Assembly (NCBI RefSeq): GCF_020740895.1
Contig: NZ_JAILXP010000019.1
Span: forward strand, 1-36,813
DNA length: 36,813 nucleotides
Reading direction: 5' to 3'
Source of the DNA: Streptomyces sp. UNOB3_S3
GTDB taxonomy: Bacteria > Actinomycetota > Actinomycetes > Streptomycetales > Streptomycetaceae
In this document: positions 1 through 6,305 of the stretch, one piece after another
Layout of the letters: each line of letters begins with the position of its first letter
How positions within the stretch are numbered: position 1 is the stretch's first letter
Program-made: the position numbers and the translations under genes
The notes under the pieces: model-generated
What the model was told of the DNA's origin: nothing
The model's database searches: none
The model's input: only the letters and a program-made list of their open reading frames with translations

Positions 1-189
1 GCCGTCGACCGGATTGACGGTCAGGAGATAGTCACCGGAGACGAGCTGGACGACGCGCACCGGCCCCTGACCGCCGGGCGTGACTTCCGCCCGTTCCGGT
101 TCGCGGGGTGGGCGGCGCTTCCGCGGGCCTCCCGCGGAAGACTGCTCGTCGTCGTGGAATGCCTCGGATCCCCGGTTCGTCGGGTCCAT
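1..189 (-). CDS. N-terminal fragment of a large ATP-binding protein (partial)
   Basis: An ATG at 189 opens a frame that runs off the left edge, so only the first 63 residues are present. They form a charged, Arg- and Pro-rich disordered stretch followed by an ordered segment containing VRVVQLVSGDYLLTVNPVDG. From memory, that segment resembles the N-terminus of a long streptomycete ATP-binding (NTPase) protein encoded beside the STAS gene, but no NTPase motif lies inside the window. Third codon positions are strongly G+C, which supports coding. No strong ribosome binding site precedes the ATG. The function is inferred from recalled neighbourhood only. Confidence 0.5.
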   Translation of the reverse strand, partial: MDPTNRGSEAFHDDEQSSAGGPRKRRPPREPERAEVTPGGQGPVRVVQLVSGDYLLTVNPVDG

Positions 190-415
190 GGTTCTGAAGC
201 CCCCAAGATGCGTGGCGTGCCGTCGTGCTCTCCGGCCTGTCCGCACTCCTTCGACCTTCGGCCCGGTGCCCGCCGAAGCCGGCGGGAAACCGAACAGACC
301 TCGCCACAGTATCTATGACGGGGATGGTGCCGCGTCGTCGTGGGACGTCACAGTCTCGTGAGGATCGGGGTACTCATGCCCCAGGGGGGCTCGTCCGGCT
401 CGTCCGGCGCCCCTG

Positions 416-808
416 TCACCCGTTGCGCTGCGGGTGCTGACGGGTCACCGGGCGGGTGACCGGATGGGGCGCCGAGTGGGGCACCGGGTGGGCGGCGCCG
501 GCCGGGGCGGGCGCGTCGTCCTCGATGGCGAGGATGCGGTGGAGCCGGGTGGCGACCAGGACGCGCTGCATCCGGTCGGGCACGCCGCGCAGGACCAGCC
601 GCCGGCCGGTGCGCCCGGCCCGGCGGTGGGCGCCCATGATGACGCCGAGCCCGGTCGCGTCCCAGGAGTCGAGCTCGGTGAGGTCCAGGACCAGGTCGCC
701 GCGCCCGGCGTCGAGGGCGGAGTGCAGGACCGTACGGGCGTCCGCCGCGCTGCGGACGTCGAGGCGCCCCCCGACGACCAGTTCGGCGTGGTCGCCCCTG
801 ATGTGCAT
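416..808 (-). CDS. STAS-domain protein (anti-anti-sigma factor-like)
   Basis: This 130-residue protein has a STAS fold over about residues 1 to 95 and a His/Pro-rich tail. STAS proteins of the SpoIIAA/RsbV type bind anti-sigma kinases and release sigma factors, controlled by phosphorylation of a Ser in a D-S-S-G-L motif. Here the loop reads DSWDATGLGV, so the phosphosite position is Thr (about residue 52) and the residue before it is Ala. The ATG at 808 has a GGGAG ribosome binding site six bases upstream. No kinase partner is encoded nearby, so its sigma target cannot be named. Confidence 0.85.
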   Translation of the reverse strand: MHIRGDHAELVVGGRLDVRSAADARTVLHSALDAGRGDLVLDLTELDSWDATGLGVIMGAHRRAGRTGRRLVLRGVPDRMQRVLVATRLHRILAIEDDAPAPAGAAHPVPHSAPHPVTRPVTRQHPQRNG

Positions 809-911
809 ATGCGCTCCCCGAGTGGTGCGTGGTGTGGGTGGGTCCTGGCTCTAAAGAACTGACTGCCTCTCACACGACAAAGTTGCCGTCTGTAAGCGAA
901 CCGATACTTAT

Positions 912-929
912 TTCACCCCACAGGGTGAA
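912..929 (-). terminator. Candidate terminator after the 3-hydroxyacyl-CoA dehydrogenase gene
   Basis: A perfect 7-bp inverted repeat (TTCACCC/GGGTGAA) with a 4-base loop lies 20 bases past the stop codon at 949. No real U-run follows it, which is common for streptomycete terminators. Confidence 0.45.
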
Positions 930-948
930 GAGGGCTGGCCGTACGGGC

Positions 949-1797
949 TCAGTACTGGTAGAAGCCCTGGCCACTCTTACGGCCGAGGTCGCCGGCGTCG
1001 ACCATGCGGCGCATCAGCTCGGGGGAGGCGAACTTCTCGTCCCGGCACTCGGTGTAGATGTTCTCGGTCGCGTGCATCAGGATGTCCACGCCCGTCAGGT
1101 CCGCGGTGGCCAGCGGGCCCATCGCGTGGCCGAAGCCCAGCCTGCAGGCGATGTCGATGTCCTCGGCGCTGGCCACGCCCGACTCGTAGAGCTTGGTCGC
1201 CTCGACGACGAGGGCGGCGATGAGGCGGGTGGTGACGAAGCCGGCGACGTCGCGGTTGACGACGATGCAGGTCTTGCCGATGCCCTCGGCGAACTCACGG
1301 GTCTTCGCCAGCGTCTCGTCGCTGGTCTTGTGACCGCGCACCAGCTCGCACAGCTGCATCATCGGCACCGGGGAGAAGAAGTGCGCGCCGACGACGCGCT
1401 CGGGGCGCTTCGTGGCGGCCGCGATCTTGGTGATCGGGATGGCGGAGGTGTTGGAGGCCAGCACGGCCTCGTCGCCCACCAGGCCGTCCAGGGTGCGGAA
1501 GATGCCCTGCTTGGTCTCGATGTCCTCGAAGACCGCCTCCACGACGATGTCGGCGTCGGCGGCCGCGTCCAGGTCGGTGGTGGGGGTGATCCGGGCCAGC
1601 GCCTGCTCGGCGGCCGACGCCTCCAGCTTGCCCTTGGCGACGAACTTGTCGAGCGAGGCCTTGATGCCGTCCGTCCCGCGCTTCAGGGCCTCGTCGGTGA
1701 CGTCCCGCAGCACGACGTCCCACCCCGCCTGGGCGGAGACCTGGGCGATTCCCGAGCCCATCAGTCCGGCACCGATGACGGCGAGCTTCTTGGCCAC
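949..1797 (-). CDS. 3-hydroxybutyryl-CoA dehydrogenase
   Basis: This 282-residue cytoplasmic enzyme oxidises or reduces short-chain 3-hydroxyacyl-CoA with NAD(P)H, as in butyrate, polyhydroxyalkanoate or acetoacetyl-CoA metabolism. The Rossmann motif GAGLMG is at residues 9 to 14, the dinucleotide domain covers about 1 to 185, and the catalytic-type His is H139 in VGAHFFSPVP. The C-terminal dimerisation domain contains GFGHAMGPLATAD and ends in GRKSGQGFYQY, as usual. The length is typical of single-domain members and there is no crotonase fusion. The start is GTG at 1797, with AAGGGGA upstream. It follows the TetR gene on the same strand but probably has its own promoter in the 192-bp gap. 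Confidence 0.93.
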   Translation of the reverse strand: MAKKLAVIGAGLMGSGIAQVSAQAGWDVVLRDVTDEALKRGTDGIKASLDKFVAKGKLEASAAEQALARITPTTDLDAAADADIVVEAVFEDIETKQGIFRTLDGLVGDEAVLASNTSAIPITKIAAATKRPERVVGAHFFSPVPMMQLCELVRGHKTSDETLAKTREFAEGIGKTCIVVNRDVAGFVTTRLIAALVVEATKLYESGVASAEDIDIACRLGFGHAMGPLATADLTGVDILMHATENIYTECRDEKFASPELMRRMVDAGDLGRKSGQGFYQY

Positions 1798-1820
1798 GGC
1801 TGTCCCCTTACTCCCTGTGC

Positions 1821-1834
1821 ATGAATCTGTTCAT
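1821..1834. promoter_or_regulatory. Inverted repeat upstream of the dehydrogenase gene
   Basis: ATGAA-N4-TTCAT is a perfect 5-bp inverted repeat placed 24 to 37 bases before the GTG start. It could be an operator for the dehydrogenase gene. No known consensus was recognised. Confidence 0.25.
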
Positions 1835-1989
1835 TTACGGCTCTCCGCCCGGACCTTAGCGTTCATGGGCGCGCCGTTGGGCGGTAAGAGATGCGCGTCA
1901 CGTCCCGGATGACGGACATCACACTGAGACGGCCACCGCCCGGGCCACACCCCGCAGTTGGGCCACTCGGACCCCGGGAGCCCCTGGAG

Positions 1990-2634
1990 TCACAGGGCGG
2001 GGCGGGTGCCGTACGTCAGGAGGCGGTCGCCCAGCAGCCCTTCGATCTCGTCCAGCAGGACGAGCGCCGAGCGGGAGGTCTCGACGGCGGTGCGCCCCGC
2101 CACGAGCTCGCGCTGGATGTACTCGACGACATGCGCCTGGACCCAGCCCAGCTGACCGGCCACCAGCGCGGGCAGCAGGGCGGAGCCCTCCCCCTCCGCC
2201 TCCTCGGTGAGCACGTCGGCCAGCAGATCGGTGGCACGGCGCCGCATGTCGAACACCCGGGAGCGGAGGGCCTGCGACTCCTCGATGACGCGCATGAACC
2301 GCTCGTACCCGTCGATGAGACCCACGCGCGGGGAGACGGCCACGACCTCCGCGCGCAGGGCGCGCAGCACGGCCGCGGCGGGGGACTCGCCCGCGCGGCG
2401 GCCGCGGACGACGGAGGCGAGCCACTGGACGGCGTCGTCCTCGCGGTCGAGGAAGAGGTCCTCCTTCGACCCGAAGTAGTTGTAGACGGTGTTGACGGAC
2501 ACCTCGGCGGCCGAGGCGATGTCCGCGATCGTCACCGTGACGAAGCCGTGCTCCAGGAACAGGCCGGTCGCGACATCCGAGATGTGCTGCCTGGTCTGCC
2601 GCTTCTTCCGCTCCCTGAGCCCTTCTCCGGTCAT
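1990..2634 (-). CDS. TetR-family transcriptional repressor
   Basis: This is a 214-residue regulator from the ATG at 2634. An in-frame upstream ATG at 2679 exists but would place the operator region inside the gene. The N-terminal helix-turn-helix is typical: TIADIASAAEVSVNTVYNYFGSKEDLF at about residues 33 to 60, following an Arg/Lys-rich arm. The C-terminal ligand domain is helical and diverse, so the ligand is unknown. It is divergent from an ABC exporter pair 80 bp away, with an imperfect palindrome between them. The arrangement fits local repression of the exporter, relieved by the exported compound. Confidence 0.88.
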   Translation of the reverse strand: MTGEGLRERKKRQTRQHISDVATGLFLEHGFVTVTIADIASAAEVSVNTVYNYFGSKEDLFLDREDDAVQWLASVVRGRRAGESPAAAVLRALRAEVVAVSPRVGLIDGYERFMRVIEESQALRSRVFDMRRRATDLLADVLTEEAEGEGSALLPALVAGQLGWVQAHVVEYIQRELVAGRTAVETSRSALVLLDEIEGLLGDRLLTYGTRPAL

Positions 2635-2661
2635 GCCCTCATCGTAGCTTCGCTGGATCCA

Positions 2662-2692
2662 CTGAAAACTTGGGGTCATTGCAAACTTTCAG
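2662..2692. promoter_or_regulatory. Candidate operator between TetR gene and ABC exporter
   Basis: The half-sites CTGAAAACTT (2662 to 2671) and AAACTTTCAG (2683 to 2692) form an inverted repeat with 8 of 10 positions paired around an 11-base spacer. It lies in the divergent intergenic region, where a TetR repressor would block both promoters. The stretch is also locally A+T-rich. Confidence 0.5.
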
Positions 2693-2713
2693 CGACTCTG
2701 CTTTTCTTGGGGC

Positions 2714-3505
2714 ATGGACAGCTCCGACAGCATCCGCACGTCCGGGCTCGCCCGGACCTTCCCGGCCCCGCGCGGCCCCGTCGAGGCCGTGCGCGGCATC
2801 GACCTGACCGTCCGGCGCGGCGAGATCCTCGGCCTCCTCGGCCCCAACGGCGCGGGCAAGACCACGACCCTGCGCATGCTCACCACGCTCCTCTCCCCCA
2901 CCGCCGGCACCGCGACCGTCGCCGGCCACGACCTCGCCCGCGACCCCGCGGGCGTGCGCCGCCGCATCGGCCTCGTCGCCCAGTCCGGCGGCGTCGACCC
3001 GGCCGTCTCCGTCCGCGAGGAACTGGTCACCCAGGGGCGGCTCTACGGGCTGCGCAGGGCCCGGGCCGAGGAGCGCGCCGGGGAGCTGGCGCGCGAGCTC
3101 GGCCTGACCGGGCTCCTGGAGCGGCCGTGCGCCGCCCTCTCCGGCGGGCAGCGGCGCCGCCTCGACATCGCCATGGCCCTCACCCACCGGCCCGAGGTGC
3201 TCTTCCTCGACGAGCCCACCACCGGCCTCGACCCCGGCAGCCGCGCCGACCTCTGGGACCTCGTGCGCCGCGTCCGCGCCGAGTGGGGCACGACGGTCGT
3301 CCTCACCACGCACTACCTCGACGAGGCCGACGCGCTCGCCGACCGGCTGGTCGTCATCGACAAGGGCACGATCGTCGCCGAGGGCGGCCCGGCGGAGCTG
3401 AAGGCCCGCCACGCCGGCTCCCCCGACGCCACGCTGGAGGACGCCTTCCACGCCATCACCGGGCGCGGCCCGGCCGCCCAGGACACCACCCCCATAGCCG
3501 TCTGA
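2714..3505 (+). CDS. ABC exporter ATP-binding subunit (DrrA-like)
   Basis: This 263-residue nucleotide-binding subunit belongs to a drug-type ABC-2 exporter. Walker A (GPNGAGKT) is at residues 43 to 50, the signature LSGGQ at about 142 to 146, and Walker B with the catalytic Glu in LFLDEPTTGLDP at about 160 to 171. The switch His is in LTTHYLDEADAL. The Drr-type C-terminal extension carries DATLEDAFHAITG. The permease gene follows after 20 bases, so the two are co-transcribed and form one transporter. Substrate is unknown. The divergent TetR regulator suggests induction by a toxic or signalling compound. Confidence 0.93.
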   Translation: MDSSDSIRTSGLARTFPAPRGPVEAVRGIDLTVRRGEILGLLGPNGAGKTTTLRMLTTLLSPTAGTATVAGHDLARDPAGVRRRIGLVAQSGGVDPAVSVREELVTQGRLYGLRRARAEERAGELARELGLTGLLERPCAALSGGQRRRLDIAMALTHRPEVLFLDEPTTGLDPGSRADLWDLVRRVRAEWGTTVVLTTHYLDEADALADRLVVIDKGTIVAEGGPAELKARHAGSPDATLEDAFHAITGRGPAAQDTTPIAV

Positions 3506-3525
3506 CCCACCAGGAGCCCGGTCCC

Positions 3526-4281
3526 GTGCGCACTCTCCTCTCCGACACCGCCCTGGTCTTCGGCCGGTACGCCCGCCAGACCCTGCGCTCGAAGGCCGCC
3601 ATGACCTTCGGCGCGCTGATGCCCGCGCTCTACCTCGTCCTCTACGGCCCGCTGCTCACCCATATGCCGCTCGGCGGCAAGGGCTCCTCCTGGCAGGTCC
3701 TCGTCCCGGGCCTGCTGCTGCAACTCGCCCTGTTCGGCGCGTCCTTCGCCGGCATGACCCTGATCATCGAGAAGCAGCACGGCATCGTCGACCGGATGCG
3801 GGTGACCCCGGTCAGCCGGCTCGCCCTGCTGCTGGGGCGCGCGCTGCGGGACGCCGCGCTGCTCACCGCGCAGGCCGTCGTGATCGTGCTCGTGGCCGTG
3901 GCCATGGGGCTGCGGGCGCCGCTGCCCGGCGTCCTGCTGGGCCTCGCCTTCACGGCGGCGCTGGCCCTCTCGCTGGCGGCCCTGTCCTACACACTCGCCA
4001 TGAAGGCCGCCGCGCCCTCGTCCTTCGCCCCGCTCGTCAACACGGTCACCATGCCGACCATGCTGCTCTCCGGCCTGCTGCTGCCCATGTCGCTGGCGCC
4101 CGGCTGGCTCGACGCCCTCTCCCATGTGATGCCGTTGCGCTATCTGGTGGACGCGGTCCGCGCCGCCTTCACCGGCCACTACGCCGACCCGGCGCTGGCC
4201 CGCGGCGCCCTGGCGGCCCTCATACTGATGGCCGTCTCGATGACGGCCGGCACACGGTACTTCCGCAGAGCGGGGGCGTAG
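3526..4281 (+). CDS. ABC-2 type exporter permease (DrrB-like)
   Basis: This 251-residue integral membrane protein is the partner of the preceding ATPase. About six hydrophobic helices are visible, and the ABC-2 region includes the segment MPTMLLSGLLLPM and the block HVMPLRYLVDAVRAA near the C-terminus, typical of DrrB/ABC-2 permeases. The GTG start at 3526 is preceded by CAGGAG. The open frame extends upstream without a stop, but that part overlaps the ATPase gene in another frame. Drug or lipid export is likely from the family; the substrate is unknown. Confidence 0.9.
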   Translation: MRTLLSDTALVFGRYARQTLRSKAAMTFGALMPALYLVLYGPLLTHMPLGGKGSSWQVLVPGLLLQLALFGASFAGMTLIIEKQHGIVDRMRVTPVSRLALLLGRALRDAALLTAQAVVIVLVAVAMGLRAPLPGVLLGLAFTAALALSLAALSYTLAMKAAAPSSFAPLVNTVTMPTMLLSGLLLPMSLAPGWLDALSHVMPLRYLVDAVRAAFTGHYADPALARGALAALILMAVSMTAGTRYFRRAGA

Positions 4282-4282
4282 C

Positions 4283-4288
4283 TAGGCT
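4283..4288 (+). promoter_or_regulatory. Candidate -10 element for leaderless cobalamin adenosyltransferase mRNA
   Basis: TAGGCT ends seven bases before the ATG at 4296, and no Shine-Dalgarno sequence is present. This TAnnnT-to-start spacing is the usual layout of leaderless genes in actinobacteria. The -35 region is poor. Confidence 0.5.
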
Positions 4289-4295
4289 CGTACCC

Positions 4296-4868
4296 ATGGT
4301 CCATCTGACGCGCATCTACACCCGCACCGGCGACGACGGCACGACCGCCCTCGGCGACATGAGCCGCACCGTCAAGACCGACACCCGGATCGCGGCCTAC
4401 GCCGACGCCAACGAGGCGAACGCCGCGATCGGGGTGGCCATCGCGCTGGGGCAGCTGCCCGAGGAGGTCGTGAAGGTCCTCGTCCGGGTGCAGAACGACC
4501 TCTTCGACGTGGGCGCGGATCTGGCGACCCCGGTGGTGGAGGACCCCAAGTACCCGCCGCTGCGGGTCGAGCAGTCCTACGTCGACCGGCTGGAGGCCGA
4601 CTGCGACCACTTCCTGGAGCCGCTGGAGAAGCTGCGCAGCTTCATCCTGCCCGGCGGCACCCCCGGCGCGGCGCTGCTGCACCAGGCGTGCACGGTGGTG
4701 CGGCGGGCGGAGCGGTCGACATGGGCGGCGCTGGAAATGCACGGCGACACGATGAACCACCTGACGGCGACATATCTGAACCGGCTGTCGGACCTGCTCT
4801 TCATCCTGGCGCGCGCCGCCAACCAGGAGGTCGGCGACGTGCTGTGGGTGCCGGGCGAGAACCGTTAG
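4296..4868 (+). CDS. Cob(I)alamin adenosyltransferase, PduO type
   Basis: This 190-residue cytoplasmic enzyme transfers the 5'-deoxyadenosyl group of ATP to cob(I)alamin, making coenzyme B12 for mutases such as methylmalonyl-CoA mutase. The N-terminal ATP-binding motif YTRTGDDGTTALGD is at about residues 8 to 21. The family block RRAERSTWAAL and the C-terminal NRLSDLLFILAR are also present. Length is normal for PduO-type enzymes. No cobalamin synthesis genes adjoin it, so it looks like a stand-alone housekeeping gene. It probably has its own promoter and a leaderless transcript. Confidence 0.93.
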   Translation: MVHLTRIYTRTGDDGTTALGDMSRTVKTDTRIAAYADANEANAAIGVAIALGQLPEEVVKVLVRVQNDLFDVGADLATPVVEDPKYPPLRVEQSYVDRLEADCDHFLEPLEKLRSFILPGGTPGAALLHQACTVVRRAERSTWAALEMHGDTMNHLTATYLNRLSDLLFILARAANQEVGDVLWVPGENR

Positions 4869-5006
4869 TGGTGAGCAGTCTTCCGAACCTGGACACCACT
4901 TCCCATCGTCCAGCGCCCCTGTAGGTTGCTCATTCGGAGGTGCGTGGAGTATTGACGCCGCCTACACTGAGTAGTGGGAGTGGTTTACTGGCCCGAGGTG
5001 CTCAAA

Positions 5007-6233
5007 ATGCCAGTCATCAGCCTGATGCTCACAATCCTCTTCAGCGGTGTCGCCGGAGCCTTTGCCACCTGGTGGCTCGTGCGTGCTCGCGTGAGCTTGA
5101 CCATGGTTTCCATTTCGAAGGGCATCGAAACCAGCGGCACCACAGAGATGCCAGATCTGGTGGTTGAGCTCGTAGCCGACTTCCCCTGGGGTGTACCCCT
5201 CGCCAAGGAATCAACTGCAGCAGATGCGCGGACATGCTACGAGATCTGTCAGCGCATCATAAAAGAGGCGCCTTCCGTTCGGGAAACCATCCGGGATGTA
5301 CGTAAGGAGCTGCCCCGCGCGAGCGACAGGGAGGAGAAGGAACAGCTCCTGTACAAGATGCTCGACAACTTCATGCTCTGCGCGACAGTCGAAGGAGCTC
5401 TCTCTCGTAGGGAGCTCGACCTGGGCAGGCCTGCACGCGTGAGCCCTCCTCCATCGCACGAAGAGAGCGGGAGCCCCCCTCCTCGGCCCCGGGGAGTGGA
5501 CGTTGGCCCGGCGTCAGCCGAAGAACAGGAGGACTCCTCCCCTGGACGGCTCTTCAATGTCACAGAGTCCGTCTTCGAGGACGAAGGCCTCCAACGGCCT
5601 CAGTTCCACATGTCTTTTTCCCACAACGTGACCAAGTACACTCTCGGCTGGTCGGACTTCGAGGTCAGCCATGAACCCTTCCGCGATTACCTAATAGCCT
5701 TGCAGAGATTCGACAAGCAAGTGATTCAACAGGTTCTGGGGTATGCCGAGCAAGCCTTCGAGAGAGACCGTCTGCGCGCCCATGCAGTGATGGCAGCCCT
5801 TGACAACGTCTTCGCCCACGACCCCTTTGAGATCTCAGCTGTGGCCGTAAACCACGGAGGTAGGGTCGCAGTATTGAACCCCTATGGCGCCCTCGCAACC
5901 GAGGGAGGTTCCAAGCAGATACCGCCGGCGTCCCTTCGCGTAGTAAAGGTAGTCGATGGATCAGGCCGGGAGGAAGAAGTGCGCGAGGAGCATCCCGTGT
6001 ACATCTCTCTGGAGCCCCAGTCCACCAAGCGATTGACGCTCGTGTCGGAAAAGCTGGAGAACTCTCAGCTGAGATCAGCCTATGAGAGCGAGATCCTCCG
6101 TTGTTCGATAGTCATGCTCCAGCAACGAAGAGGACGCAAGGAATCTAAAAAGGTTCACTCACCGTCGAAAGACTTCGGCGCCCGCCTCATGGAAGAGCTG
6201 AAGAGCGAGGCTATTTCCGCAGTGAAAGAATGA
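5007..6233 (+). CDS. Membrane-anchored protein of unknown function, low G+C
   Basis: I do not recognise this 408-residue protein. The ATG at 5007 was chosen because GAGG lies eight bases upstream; in-frame GTGs at 4974 and 4980 are alternatives. Residues 3 to 25 form one transmembrane helix followed by R-A-R, so the rest probably lies in the cytoplasm. Residues 60 to 140 are charged and helical, about 145 to 190 are Pro/Ser/Glu-rich and disordered, and 190 to 300 form a helical domain. A possible beta-rich part with NHGGRVAVLNPYG follows, and the tail is Lys-rich. Codon use is unlike the neighbours: AGA, ATA, CTA and GTA are common and third positions are much less G+C-rich. That suggests recent acquisition. 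No mobile gene or repeat flanks it. Confidence 0.8.
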   Translation: MPVISLMLTILFSGVAGAFATWWLVRARVSLTMVSISKGIETSGTTEMPDLVVELVADFPWGVPLAKESTAADARTCYEICQRIIKEAPSVRETIRDVRKELPRASDREEKEQLLYKMLDNFMLCATVEGALSRRELDLGRPARVSPPPSHEESGSPPPRPRGVDVGPASAEEQEDSSPGRLFNVTESVFEDEGLQRPQFHMSFSHNVTKYTLGWSDFEVSHEPFRDYLIALQRFDKQVIQQVLGYAEQAFERDRLRAHAVMAALDNVFAHDPFEISAVAVNHGGRVAVLNPYGALATEGGSKQIPPASLRVVKVVDGSGREEEVREEHPVYISLEPQSTKRLTLVSEKLENSQLRSAYESEILRCSIVMLQQRRGRKESKKVHSPSKDFGARLMEELKSEAISAVKE

Positions 6234-6260
6234 AGAGGAACAGCAGGTGGGGCCTGGGAA

Positions 6261-6285
6261 CCGGGGAGGCTTCCCGCCTCCCCGG
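6261..6285. terminator. Bidirectional terminator between convergent genes
   Basis: A perfect 10-bp stem (CCGGGGAGGC/GCCTCCCCGG) with a TTCCC loop lies between the stop codons of the unknown gene (6233) and chiC (6306). It can serve both convergent transcripts. Confidence 0.75.
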
Positions 6286-6305
6286 CAGGTCGAAAGGCAG
6301 CCAGC

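Noticed and set aside
1891..3525. One long plus-strand frame that would fuse other reading to the ABC permease
   Set aside because: Upstream of 3526 it is antisense to the TetR gene and out of frame with the ATPase gene. It is a high-G+C artefact.
4889..4913. CTGGAC/GTCCAG hairpin after the adenosyltransferase gene as a terminator
   Set aside because: It has only six pairs with a 13-base loop and no U-run, so it is too weak to list.
4688..4924. Small ORF at the end of the adenosyltransferase gene
   Set aside because: It is out of frame within the gene, has no ribosome binding site and has a simple Gly/Arg composition.
4952..4977. TTGACG plus TAGTGG as a promoter for the low-G+C gene
   Set aside because: The spacer is only 14 bases and the -10 is poor, so the real promoter could not be placed.
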